64,000 nucleotides of DNA from NCBI GenBank assembly GCA_019279435.1, contig JAAALK010000080.1:86464328-86528327 (forward strand), written 5' to 3'. Both the position numbers and the translations under genes were made by a program. The stretch is from Zizania palustris. Taxonomy: Eukaryota > Streptophyta > Magnoliopsida > Poales > Poaceae. Below, piece after piece: positions 1 through 10,181 of the stretch. Position 1 is the first letter of the stretch, and each line of letters opens with the position of its first letter. Below the pieces are notes generated by a model that worked only from the letters and a program-made list of their open reading frames with translations, was not told where the DNA came from and searched no databases.

Positions 1-1120
1 TCCGAACTGACATGTACAATTCACAAGACCCGGAAGATCCTTCTAGAAGAAATGAAGATGGTCTTGGCGACATGGCGACCCAGATGGCCAGTCTCCAAGC
101 TGAAGTAGCAAGGTGGAGGCAGGAGGCCGCAGATATGCTTCATTCTCAGGCCACCCCTGTCATTCCCGAAGTGCCTCAAGACGACGACTCTCTTCCTTAT
201 CTCGAAGCCCCAGAGAACACTTCCTTCGATAGCGAGTCTTCGCTGCATCCCGATTTACAGAAAGTGCACTTCGACCCAAAGTTTAAAACTTCGAAGCTCT
301 ATAAGTAATCTGGAGAAGAGGATCCGGGGGAGTTCTCCCGTTCGTATGCTTTGGCAATTGAGGCGAGTGGAGGAGTCTGAGACACCATGGCCAAGTTTTT
401 CCCCCTTGCTCTCGAAGGGATTGCTTTGCGTTGGTTCTGGTCCTTGAAGCCAGGATCAATTAGAACTTGGGAGCATCTAAGGAAGAAGTTTATAAGTGAT
501 TTTTAGGGTACCTTCGTGCCCCCTATGTCTACGGAAAGTATTTTCCAGGTGAAGCAGCTACCTGGAGAAACTTTAAGACAATTTTTCAAGCGCTTCGCTC
601 ATACGAAGTCGCAGATACGGGGGCTGTCTGCATCGTCCGTTGTTGATGCAGCCCGAGAGGGAGTTACTCATGCGGGCCTCCTTGATAAACTTCATCGGAA
701 ACAGATATCCTATGTAGTGCAACTGATGGCCTATTTCGAAGAGTATGCTAGGTCAGAAGAAGGATGGCTCTGAAGAACAGCTTCAACTCCGCCAATATTG
801 CAAGAAGTCAAGCTCGAGGTGAAGACTTCAACACCTTCGCAGGGGTCGAACTTCGATATCCAGCATGACAGGCGTTGGGGGCAAAAGCATCCTCGCTCTG
901 AAGTCTTGAACATTGCTCCTTCTGCCTAGAAATTTGCCCCTAGAAATCCACAAGCTCCAAGAAGCAAGACCAGTGGTTGGAGGCCGCCAGGGAAGCTGGC
1001 TGGCAAAGGCCAGGCTTTCTTCTGCTGCGTTCATGGTGAAAATTTCTGGTCGAGTACCTTGAAAGGACCTCTAGTCGAGGCACTACTGACCGAGTCCCTT
1101 CCGAGGCACGTCCGGAGCCT
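1..1120 (+). pseudogene. Gyp1 gag (decayed, 5' truncated by window)
   Basis: Encodes the capsid-type gag protein that packages the element's RNA. The reading frame from 12 gives an acidic, coiled-coil-like N-terminal part with MATQMASLQAEVARWRQEA. A retrotransposon-gag region follows around 310-770, recognisable by FPLALEGIALRWFWSLKPGSI and LRQFFKRFAHTKSQIRGLS. The same motifs occur in Gyp5 gag (49280-49945). Stops break the frame at about 306, 378, 504 and 771. At 504 (DF*GTF) Gyp5 has CAG where Gyp1 has TAG. The natural start codon is outside the window. A zinc knuckle is not clearly seen. Confidence 0.85.
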
Positions 1121-2034
1121 GTGCAGGTTGTCGCACGTGTAGACAACTTCGACCCCGCAAGACAACCTCTGGTGGCCAATATTATGCCACCCCCGAAGCA
1201 AGAAGATGGCCAAGATCGGGGCAAAAGAGTAGTCCTCCCCATTTACGGAGAAGGGACCCTCGACAGTATGTCGAAGAGACAGCGAAGAGAATATGTCCGG
1301 GAAGTAGGCCATATTGGAACTTCTTCATCTACTGCTACAATGCCTGAGTGGTCCCATGTGCCAATATCTTTCTCCGCAAATGATGCAGCATGCATAAAGT
1401 TCCCACATGTAGATCCCCTTGTCATTACTGAAGTCCGAAGAGTGCTGGTTGACGGAGGGAGTTAAACAGATATCATCTTCGTTCAAGCCTTTGATTAGCT
1501 CTGTATCTCCAGGAAACATCTCCTTCCCGCAGCTCGTCCCTTGCAAGGCTTCGCAGGACCCCCTCTTGATGCCCTCGGCTAGATAGGTCTTGAGGTTGCT
1601 TTCAAAGAGGGGCTCCTAGCAAGGATGGAGGAATTAATCTTCGATGTTGTAGATGCCCCTTATGCATATAATGTTATCTTCGGAGGTGGCATGTTAAATT
1701 AGTTCGGAGCCGTGGTGCATCATAACTATTTATGTATGAAGAAGCCCACGCAAGCGGGAGTACTCACTGTCTTCGGTGATCAAGCCACTGCGCGAAGGGC
1801 AGAATATGGTCATGGTCCCCCTCTCGACCTGAGGCAAGTGAATAATGTATAAGGCAATTTAGAGGATATCTCTGCTTCAAGTGAATCTTCAAAAAAATCC
1901 TTCCCAAGACCCAGCCCTGACGGAGAAATTGTGACAAAGGTTATTGTAAAAGACGACAATGACTATTCTTTTCAGTTCGGCAAAGATTTGCCTCCAGAAA
2001 TCGCTACTTCGTTAGAAAAGTAGTTGAAGAAAAT
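1121..2034 (+). pseudogene. Gyp1 aspartic protease region (decayed)
   Basis: Retroviral-type aspartic protease that would cut the polyprotein. The active-site motif reads RRVLVDGGS at about 1437-1464 and is followed at once by an in-frame TAA. Downstream the protein similarity continues through stops (VQAFD*LCIS, ALG*IGLEVAF, MLN*FGAVVHH), all matched by open codons in the Gyp5 copy at 63415-63822. An acidic linker to RT follows, with a frameshift near 2020 just before the RT start. The homologous linker ends Gyp5 at 63823-64000. Confidence 0.85.
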
Positions 2035-3201
2035 TTGGATGTCTTTGCTTGGTCTGATGAAGACATTCCGGGAGTCAGTCCACATATCATTGAGCATAGC
2101 TTGCTTGTAAACCCGAGGGTTCGACCTTTTCGACAGGGGCATCGAAAGTTATCAGTAGAAAGGGCAATCCTCGATAAGGCAGAAGTGGAGAAGTTACTGA
2201 AGGCTGGGATTATCAGAGAAGTAGCTCATACGGAGTGGTTAGCTAACCTAGTCTTCGTCAAGAAAAAATCCTCCGCGAAGTGGCGCATGTTTATTGATTT
2301 TACATCTCTCAATAAAGCATGCCCACGTGACCCCTATCCCATGCCCCGAATTGATCAATTAGTTGATTCCACTGCTGGTTCGAAGTTATTAAGCTTCCTC
2401 GACACATATTCTGGCTATCATCAAATCTGGTTAAAGCGCGAAGACGAAATGAAAACAATCTTTGTAACTCCTTCGGGAGTCTTCTGCTATGTAAGAATGC
2501 CTTTTGGCTTAAGAAATGTTGGGGCAACTTTTTCGAGGTTAATTGTTAAGGCTCTAGGTCATCAAATAGGCTGCAATGTAGAATCCTATATGGATGATAT
2601 TGTAATAAAGAGTGCTTTAAAGAACCAACATAGCCTAGACTTAGCAGACACATTTGAGAGCCTTTGGGCGTGTGGAGTCCATCTCAAGCCCGAAAAATGT
2701 ATCTTCAGGGCTCAGGCTGGGAAGTTGCTAGGGTATCTAGTTTCGAGTAAAGGGATTGAAGCTAGGCCTACTCAAATAATTGCATTGCAAATGATGGATC
2801 CGCCGAAAAATTTAAAGCAGGTACAAAAGCTGACTGGCCGTCTAGCAGCACTTAGCAAATTTCTAGCAAGGTCCGCAGAACGAAGCCTGCCTATTTTCAA
2901 AGCATTGAAATGGTCCGAAGATTTTGCATGGACACCGGAGTGTCAAAAGAGTTTTGATGATATTAAAAATTATCTCAGCAACCTCGCTACACTCACTGTG
3001 CCAGTTGGAGATGAAACCCTACTCCTCTACCTTGCAGCTACTGGCTCCGCTGTCAGTGTAGTCCTTGTCAGAGAAGTTGATTTCAATGGGAAGTTGGTGC
3101 AGAATCCAGTCTATTTTGGATCTGAAGCCTTATCTGGAGCAAAAACAAGATATTCTGAGCTTGATAAGTTCACTTATGCCTTGATAATGGCTTCGAGGTA
3201 A
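2035..3201 (+). pseudogene. Gyp1 reverse transcriptase and RNase H (388-aa open segment)
   Basis: Copies the element's RNA into DNA. The frame is open for 388 codons, the best preserved part of Gyp1 pol. Visible landmarks: the RT entry region VFAWSDEDIPG, the finger/palm motif KWRMFIDFTSLNKACPRDPYP, FLDTYSGYHQI, the VRMPFGLRNVGATF box, and the catalytic YMDD at about residue 184 (families usually have YVDD or YIDD). The connection and RNase H follow (FDDIKNYLS, LYLAATGSAVSVVLVREV, KTRYSELDKFTYALIMASR). A TAA at 3199 interrupts before LRHYF, so it is not a free-standing gene. The ATG at 2035 is an internal Met, not a true start. Confidence 0.9.
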
Positions 3202-3920
3202 TTACGACATTATTTTATAGCACAAAATGTAATTGTACCAACTTCGTATCCCTTGGGAGATTTGCTCCGGAGCAAAGATTCTACGGGAAGAATTGGAAAA
3301 TGGGCCGTTGAGCTAGCACGCTTCGGCATCTCCTTCGTAGCAAGGACAACAATCAAGTCGCAAGTGGTGGCAGATTTTGTGGCAGAATGGACTCCATCTG
3401 CAATATGGGCTTCAGAGAATGGACTCCATCTGCAATATACTCTAACGGAGCTTTCCAAGCATCTGTAGCAGGCATCGGAGTGGTAATAATTTTGCCTTTA
3501 GGGAAAAGAGCGATGTACTCCGCAAGGCTCAACTTTAAGTCCACTAATAATATAGCGGAGTATGAAGGAATTTTGTTAGGACTTCAAAAAGCATGTGCTT
3601 TGGGTGCTACAAGAGTTGTTATTAAAACAGATTCTCAAATTGTAGTAGGGCACGTTGATAAAAGTTTTCAAGTCCGTCATCCGCAGCTTGCAAAATATTT
3701 GGAAGAGATCCGTAAGATCAAAGCAGCATTCAAAGGGATTTCCATCCGAAGTATTCCAAGAGCTGAATATGTGCAAGCTGATACCTTAGCGAAAGCTGCA
3801 GCCGGAGCTATGGACATTCCAGAAGGAGCCTTTTACGAAGAACTTACTTCGCCTTCGGTGCCACAAATTCCTTTTGCGGAGGTTCTTTGCATTACAAGCA
3901 CTGACTGACGGAGCTCAATC
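3202..3920 (+). pseudogene. Gyp1 RNase H tail and second (archaeal-type) RNase H
   Basis: The end of the first RNase H (LRHYFIAQNVIVPTSYPL, IGKWAVELARF) runs into the second RNase H domain characteristic of Tat elements. Recognisable parts are YSNGAF, NIAEYEGILLGLQKA, VIKTDSQIVVGHV and AEYVQADTLAKAAAGA. The first catalytic aspartate (usually DGA) is Asn here, so this domain is probably inactive. A 32-bp direct duplication at 3385-3448 shifts the frame at the domain's entry. The last part, to 3908, is open. Confidence 0.85.
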
Positions 3921-4269
3921 ATGGAGCTATTGCAAGGTGAAGCAAATTTGCCTGAAGGACCACAACTTTCGAGGTTGAAGCTAAGAGTTCAGAATCATCA
4001 TGTAATCAACGGTATTCTCTATAAGACCGGAGTATGTTCCCCCCTACTCCGATGTATATCTCAAGCCGAACGTCAAGAGATACTCCGAGAAATTCATGAA
4101 GGCCTTTGTGGTAACCATCTGGCCCCCCGAGCTTTAGCAGGAAAAACACAATTGCCAGGGGCTTTATTGGCCTACAATAGTGGCTGATGCAGAGGGCTTA
4201 GTCCACACTTGCCAAGGTTGTCAATGGATGGGAAGACGAAGTCATCGTCCGCCAATGACTCTTCAATAC
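3921..4269 (+). pseudogene. Gyp1 integrase, N-terminal zinc-binding part (first half, split by Gyp2)
   Basis: The start of integrase, which joins element cDNA to the genome. The HHCC zinc-binding domain is visible across a frameshift near 4160: EIHEGLCGNH in one frame, then CQGCQWMGRRSH in the next. The sequence stops at LQY exactly at the Gyp2 insertion. It resumes in frame with IGPIWPMARWGMDLIG at 11511 once one AATAC copy is removed. Confidence 0.85.
4265..4269. repeat. Target-site duplication AATAC, left copy (Gyp2)
   Basis: AATAC directly precedes the Gyp2 LTR and is repeated at 11506-11510. Removing one copy plus Gyp2 restores a continuous integrase reading. Confidence 0.95.
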
Positions 4270-5299
4270 TGTTGGAACAATTGCGTTAGTTCCAGCAGGT
4301 TTTTTCTATGGTGGAGTATGATATGGAGAATGAACCTCGATGGGTTCTCACAGGGAGAGATAGGGTTTATACTGGTTCGGGCCTCCCCTAGGGGATAATA
4401 ACCCTACGTCCAGTTTGTGGTAGATTTGGCATGGTGTGCCGTGAGGTGGAGAGGATAACTCCAGGGTCTCATGGCCCCCTGGAGCCTGTCCTCCTTACAA
4501 GGGCCTGGCCCTGCTTTTATAGACACGCAGGCCTTAAGGAAAAGACCAAGATACCCTCCATGGGCCCTTAGGCTCATAGGGGTAAACAGGGAAAGGGGGC
4601 TGGCTACTGTACACGGGTACCAGACAGCTTTACAGCTTTACAGACGTGTCAGGCTGCGCCAACCTTTGACCAACTAAACGACAAGCTAGGAGCGGAGGGG
4701 GCTTCGGAGTGCACCCGAGGGGGGGGGGCTCCGAAGCGCTGCTCCGGCGGGTGGCCTCCGGTCTTGGCTCCGGAGGGTGACCTCCGAACTGGACTCCGGA
4801 GGGCGGCCTCCGGGCTTGGCTTCCGGAGGATGGCCTCCGAACTGGGTTCCGGAGGGCGGCCTCCGGGCTTGGCTTCCGGAGGGTGGCCTCCGAACTGGGT
4901 TCCGGAGGGCGGCCTCCGGTCTTGGCTCCGGAGGGTGACCTCCGAACTGGACTCCGGAGGGCGGCCTCCGGGCTTGGCTTCCGGAGGGTGGCCTCCGAAC
5001 TTGGTTCCGGAGGGCGGCCTCCGGTCTTGGCTCCGGAGGGTGACCTCCGAACTGGGTTCCGGAGGGCGGCCTCCGGGTTTGGCTTCCGGAGGATGGCCTC
5101 CGAACTGGACTCAACTAGGGGCTTCGAGCCGGACCTCCTGGTTTGGGGGGCTTCGAAGCTACAGGCCTCGGGAAGCATCTTGGGACCTGGAAATAATACT
5201 CGAAGAAAACAGGCTCCGACAGAACCTGGCTCTGGGCCGAAGGCTGTCGGAGGCTGACGTCATTTGGCCCCTGTGTGAGGGAAATATATTCCCCCAACA
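4270..5299 (-). repeat. Gyp2 3' LTR (left)
   Basis: 1030 bp, read on - from TGTTGGGGG to CCAACA. It contains a GC-rich palindromic array at 4742-5105 and a TATAAAAG box on - at 4514-4521. The same sequence recurs at 10477-11505. The protein-length open frames across the array arise from its 27-bp periodicity and are not genes. Confidence 0.95.
4742..5105. repeat. Palindromic tandem array in Gyp2 LTR (left copy)
   Basis: About 13 imperfect units of 26-27 bp. They alternate around CCGGAGGGCGGCCTCCGG, whose arms CCGGAGG/CCTCCGG can form a 7-bp stem. On the sense (-) strand the array lies upstream of the TATA box, so it is part of U3. Confidence 0.85.
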
Positions 5300-5312
5300 G
5301 TAGCCCCTCGCG
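5300..5312 (-). other. Gyp2 polypurine tract
   Basis: On - the bases before the 3' LTR read CGCGAGGGGCTAC, the purine-rich plus-strand primer site. Its core GAGGGGCTAC is identical to the Gyp1 PPT at 16790-16799. This fixes Gyp2 as a minus-strand element. Confidence 0.85.
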
Positions 5313-5598
5313 TGTAGGCCTTCGGAACGAAGGGTTGCACGCGTCCTTAGGACAAATGACCTGGAAACATAACTACAGAGAAAACATACCTTCGGCGCCT
5401 GGACCGAGGGCGGCCTCAACATCCGGGAGCAATAAATGCCCGCGCTTACCGTCAGAACGGCCTCGGGACTCGGGGAGCCCGCACGGCTCCGCAACGGTCG
5501 AAAATGTTACCGTTACCTTGCTCTGGGCCGGTTCGCCTTTGCTGAGGGCCCATCTGGCGGTGGGTTCGGCCCATGACGGTTGGAATTCTTACCGCGCC

Positions 5599-5606
5599 TA
5601 TAAATA
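5599..5606 (+). promoter_or_regulatory. TATA box of the Gyp2 antisense gene
   Basis: TATAAATA lies 145 bp upstream of the start codon at 5751. Transcription about 30 bp downstream (near 5630) would start after the ATG at 5619, so 5751 becomes the first usable start. The Gyp1 copy of this gene has a matching TATA box on - (16461-16470) about 97 bp before its ATG. The 5313-5598 stretch upstream holds no gene and is the presumed promoter region. Confidence 0.7.
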
Positions 5607-5750
5607 GAGACTTACCGCGTGCGGCTTCGGCACACCTTCATTTGCTCTCTTCTTGTTGCCTTGCAATCCTCGCTCTGCTCCTCTTCTAGCTTCGCTCCGA
5701 GCCCCCCCCCTTCGCTTAGCTTTAGCTCTTCGCGCCGAAGTCCCAGCGAC

Positions 5751-8700
5751 ATGCCGAAGAAGGCGGTGGCGAAGCCTCTTGCTTTGGGCTCGAGCTCAGG
5801 CTCCGCCCAGGTGCAGGCGGCGGCGGCTGCGGCGGCGAAGACTGCGCCCAGGCGGATGGGGCCGAGGGACCTTCGGACCCCCTCCGACAAGTTCGAGCAG
5901 ACCCTGGAGATGAGGGCCTCGATCTCCACGGAGGAGTCGGTCCGGAAGGCCTGCGAAGGGAAAATTGCGGCGAAGATCCAGCTTCGGGTCCCGGAGAAGT
6001 CGGAGGCTGAGCCGAGGCCTCGCGCTGACGAGGTGGTGGTGTTCGAGGCCTTCTTCGAGGCCGGCCTCGGTCTGCCAGCGGTGGGGATGCTGAGCGAAGT
6101 CCTCAAGGCTTACAACCTCGAGCTTCCACAGCTTTCGCCCAACGCCGTGGCAAGGTTAGCCGTTTTTGAGTGGGCCATGAGGGCCGAGGGCTGCGAGGGC
6201 CGCGCGGACGTCTTCGTTGCCCTCCATGATGCCAACTGCCAACCGAAGCCCCGGGAGGGGCCGGACCGCGTCAAGAGGGCGCTTGCCTTCGGCAGCGCCA
6301 ATTTTCAGCTTCGGAAGGAGTACCAAGACGCCTTCCCGGCGAGGGCCGTCAACAACAAGTGGCACTCGAGGTGGGACCAGGAGTGGTTCTACGCCTCCGT
6401 CGGAGCCAACTCCCCTCTTCGGAGCACCAACGCCCATATTTTGTATCGGCGCGAAGGGGTGGTGAAGACCAGCGAAGGCCTCCTTCAATCGAGGATCTCG
6501 CTGCTCCGAAGGGTGGCAGCGAAGATGAGCATGAGGGACCTCGCAGAGGAGTTCCTCACCCTTCGGCTAAGCCCCCTCGCGCGCTCTTGGCCGGAGGGTC
6601 TCTTCCAGGCTTCGGATCGAGGTGAACTCAGCGAGCTGGCCTTCGACCGCTTTTGTAAGTCTTCGCGCTCTTCTTGCTTTTAATACTTAGAATACTTTGC
6701 TCCTAACTTCAACCTTTTCGCGTAGCCGACCTCGACATGAGGACCCCGGAGGAGGCCATCGCGGCGGCGGACCGAGTCGTCGGGACTCCGACTCCCGAGG
6801 AGCAGAACCAGCGCCTCGCCCTGGTGGGGTCCTGGGAGCGCTGGAACAGAGTGTGGACCGCGCTTGGCCTCGGAGGGCTCCCCGCTCTGCCGGACTTCGC
6901 CCACCTGGCTGCCTCGTCGGCCGGAGCCAAGAGGAAGAGGGGGGACGAGGACGAAGCGGACGCCTCGGGGGAGGTTGCGGCGAAGCCCGCAGCTACTCCG
7001 ACCCCCAAGAAGGCCGCGAAGCCCCTGGCGGCGAGGGCTTCGGAAGAGGAGGCCGATGCGCGCACTCCGGCTGCCAGGGAGGCCACTGATGCTCCGGCGG
7101 AACCAGCTTCGGGCGCGAAGGTGGATGCGCCAGCTTCGCAGCGAGGGAGCTGGAGGACACACTTAGCCCCTGGTTCCTTCCAGGAGATCTCTGATGATGG
7201 TGAACCCTTTTTTCTCTTTGCAAGCCTCTCTTCAATATGCAGGTTTTGACTTGGCTTTTCGCAGAGGACGAAGATGATGCGAGGCCCGCTGCGGCGAAGC
7301 CGGCCGGCGAAGGCGGGTCGAAGTCCGCCGAGGCGGAGCCCGCGGAGGCTTCGAGCAGCAGCAGCAGTAGCAGCAGCAGCAGCGAGTCGGAGTCCGGGAG
7401 CACTTCGTCTGACGGCGAAGGCGGCGGGGGCCGCGTGGACCCTCGAGGCGAAGAAGATGTCGACGTGGTGGGCTTGAGCCCCGCTTCGCCGAAGCCCGCG
7501 GAGGGGACCGTGGCCGTGATTCACCCTTTCAAGCCGAGGGGAGGTGTGACGGTGGCGGCGATCCGCGGTTTCCGCGAGGCTTGTGCTTCTGCGGAGGAGG
7601 GGGACTTGGTGGCCCAGCTTAGCCACCAGGACCCCGCGGATCTCTTCGTCAGCTCGAACGAAGTCCTCCTGCGGGTGAGCGAAGCCCCTTGCAACTTCGA
7701 ACTATATGTTAGCTTTTCCTTGGTACTTATGACTTCTTCAACTTCTGCAGGCCTTCGCACTGAACGCAGCCGCTTCGACTGCTGCCGACAGGCGGTTGGA
7801 GCGCCTCGTAGCGGAGAAGGAGGCCCTTCGCCGCGAGGTTTCAGAGGAAGCCGAGGGGCGGAAACGGGCCGAAGCTTCGGCTGCGGAGGCGAAGGAGGCG
7901 AAGGAGGCCTTGGCCTCGGAGACGGCTCGGCTTCGCGCGGAGCTCCAGGCTTCGAAGGATGCCGAGGCCCGACAGGCGAAGGAGATCGAAGAGCTCCATC
8001 AACGGGCTCGGGACCTCGAGAGCTTCGTCGTGGCCAACCTTGGCGAGGCCACTCAGAGCCTGACCGAGGTCCTTGAGAAAATAGGGACCGAGTGCCGGGC
8101 TCCGGAGTTTGGCGACCAAGACCCGATTGGGGACCGCGCCGATTATTTGAAGACGGCGGCTTCGATTGCGGACGAAGCGCTGACAGGCTTCGCTCTCATG
8201 GCCGGTCGCGTCGCCGGTCAAGGAGTGTTGCACATGCTCCACGCCGCGGGGTGTGACCACCTTCGGGCGGCAACCTCCGTGGCCCCTGTGGCCTTCGGGG
8301 GTCCGCACTTGGTGACGCCTCCGGGCGAAGTCCGCGGAGCCTGGCGGCGGCTGCAGGATCCCTGGAAGGAGCAAGGCTGCGAGGCAGTCCTTGACCTTAT
8401 GAAGGCCCTCCGACAACGCCGGTTCAAGGGGCCCACTGACCCGGACAAGCCTTCGACCTCGACGCCTCCGCCTCCGAAGGTGTAGATCTCCTTAGGCTTC
8501 CTTGTAATACCTAGCTGTAGGCTTGTAAAGACTTATCAGCTCATTAATACGAATGCGGGGGTTTTTTATACCTGCCCAGGCTCAGCCTTCGAGCGTAGAC
8601 CTCGAAGTCCTCGAGGACTCTGAAGAGCTTCAACAGCTGTGGGCGATCCTTGAAGTAGCTAGGTCCGAAGGCCCCCCTCGGTTTAAGCTGCCGAGGGGGC

Positions 8701-9044
8701 CTCGGGGCGAAGCCATCTCCGAAATAGCTCAGGATTTGCTAGCCGCTGTGAAGACGGAGCCCCTTCAAGGTTCTTTACCTTTGCCTCCGCGAGCGGCCTT
8801 AGCGAGCGACGAAGCCCTAGATTTTTCTGCCTTCGATACGGCACCGCCTGCTTCGCGAACTTGGAGCGACCTGCAAAGCGGAAGCCGAAGCCTGCGGGCT
8901 TCGGAGCCTGGACGAGCCGGTCGAGGGAGAGCGGGCTCCGATGAGGCAACGTCCAGCCGAGGGGGTCCCCGCCGAAGGAGAGGCAAGCGAGGGACGGGGC
9001 CTCGCACTCGGTTCTTCTTAGGCTTAGATACGGATTACTCGTAG
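5751..9044 (+). CDS. Intact spliced antisense gene of Gyp2 (putative gypsy-type transposon domain protein, 993 aa)
   Basis: Modelled as five exons: 5751-6654, 6726-7199, 7265-7674, 7751-8479, 8580-9044, all introns GT...AG, no internal stop. Start MPKKAVAKP matches the Gyp1 homologue start MAKTSFKAL. Residues about 90-300 resemble the Pfam 'putative gypsy type transposon' domain (PF04195; assigned from memory), with FEAFFEAGLGLP and LAVFEWAMRAEGCEGR. Then come a Lys/Ala/Glu-rich linker, a run of about 11 Ser with acidic residues in exon 3, and a heptad-like Glu/Ala/Leu coiled coil in exon 4 (about 605-690). The basic tail contains RRRRGKRG and ends RFFLGLDTDYS. Retaining intron 4 would end the protein at 840 aa (stop 8483). 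Function unknown. The lysine/arginine-rich parts could suit a nuclear or nucleic-acid-binding role, which is inference. It is transcribed against the element's own LTR promoter. Confidence 0.75.
8480..8579 (+). other. Intron 4 of the Gyp2 antisense gene (contains an in-frame stop)
   Basis: Donor AAG|GTGTAG and acceptor CCCAG|GCT, both phase 0. The donor bases themselves spell Val-stop, so unspliced reading ends here. In the decayed Gyp1 copy the same place reads AAG|GTCTAG (donor at 13295 on -) and TTTTTAG|GCT (acceptor at 13209), again phase 0. Conservation in two diverged elements supports a real intron. Confidence 0.7.
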
Positions 9045-9680
9045 TTTTGTCTTCGAAGTATATTTGTAACATACTTCTCAATTCTCTTAATGAACGGAGT
9101 TTATTGTACTTGCATACTTCGTTTGTATGCTTCGCATTGTTTGGCTTTGAACGCTTAGCTTGTCACGCTCGTACTGTACCTTACATTCGCACACCTCGCA
9201 TATATGCTTCCCCCCTTTGCACGTGACAGTTAGGGACTTAGCTGTTGCTGGTACGGGCAAAAAATAAAAGATGCGAAGGGTGCGCCTTTTGGCGGCTTGA
9301 TGCATGAAGTTTTATTCAAGCGAAGGCCCCTTTGGGCTTCGAATGCCTTAATTGGGTGCGAAGCAATGCTTCGGCTGCTGAAATTCACTGAGCGGAGCCC
9401 TCTTTTGGGCTCCGTACGCGCTAACTTGGTGCGGAGCAGGGCTCTGGCATAACCAAGTTTAGCGAGGCATGCTTCGGCACGCTAGGATTTGGATGTTGTG
9501 CATGAGCGAGGCTCTGGAACGCACTTAGATTTTAGCGAAATAAGACTTCGAGACGCTCGGGCGTATATTATATTAACACGCGAAGCAGGGCTTCGGAGCG
9601 TGCTTGGGTAACGAAGCTGGGCTTCGGAGCTTGGTCCTGTAATGAGAAGGATAATTGGTGTGGATTCACCGAACCTGTGA

Positions 9681-9850
9681 TAATGTGAGCCACCTTCGAC
9701 TCTGAGCCACCTTCGACTCTGGGTCACCTTCGACCCTGGGATGCTTCGGGTGCGGAGCCCGGAATCCCTGGGATGCTTCGGGCGCGGAGCCCGGAATCCC
9801 TGGACGCGTCGGGCCAGTGGCCCGGAGTCCTTTTAGCCCACTGCTACGGG
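9681..9850. repeat. Short tandem repeats in the Gyp2 leader
   Basis: Three copies of a GCCACCTTCGACTCTG-like 16-mer, then two to three copies of a roughly 32-bp unit beginning GGGATGCTTCGG and ending GGAATCCCT. Confidence 0.75.
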
Positions 9851-9895
9851 CCCGGGGGCACTGTGTAGCCTTCGGAGGGGTACTCCGGGTTTTAT

Positions 9896-10181
9896 AAAGC
9901 GAAGCAAGACTTCGGTTTTAAATAAGGCGAAGCGTGGCTTCGGGTTTAAATAAGACGAAGCATGGCTTCGGTTTTTGAACAAGGCGAAGCGTGGCTTCGG
10001 TTTTAAATAAGGCGAAGCGTGGCTTCGGGTTTAAATAAGACGAAGCATGGCTTCGGTTTTTGAACAAGGCGAAGCGTGGCTTCGGTTTTTGAACAAGGCG
10101 AAGCGTGGCTTCGGTTTTTGAACACGGCGAAGCATGGCTTCGGTTTTTGAATAAAGCGAAGCATGGCTTCGAGCTTATGTT
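9896..10181. repeat. Ten-copy 28-29 bp hairpin array in the Gyp2 leader
   Basis: Ten tandem units, most containing CGAAGCGTGGCTTCG or CGAAGCATGGCTTCG, i.e. a perfect 6-bp stem around a 3-base loop, followed by a T/A-rich spacer. In the element's sense RNA the array begins about 280 nt after the PBS. Confidence 0.9.

Noticed and set aside
4630..5303. Long open frames on both strands in the Gyp2 LTRs (also 10856-11608)
   Set aside because: They are translations of the 27-bp palindromic array, open in many frames because of its period, and lie in untranslated U3.
5619..5750. Upstream ATG at 5619 extending the antisense protein by 44 residues
   Set aside because: Only 13 bp from the TATA box, so upstream of the likely transcription start. 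The Gyp1 homologue aligns from the ATG at 5751.
6709..7626. 305-codon frame on - across exons 2-3 of the antisense gene
   Set aside because: GC-rich shadow frame. It crosses the splice sites that make sense on + and shows no gag or pol similarity.
9896..10181. CRISPR-like array
   Set aside because: Units are contiguous with no unique spacers, in a plant retrotransposon leader.
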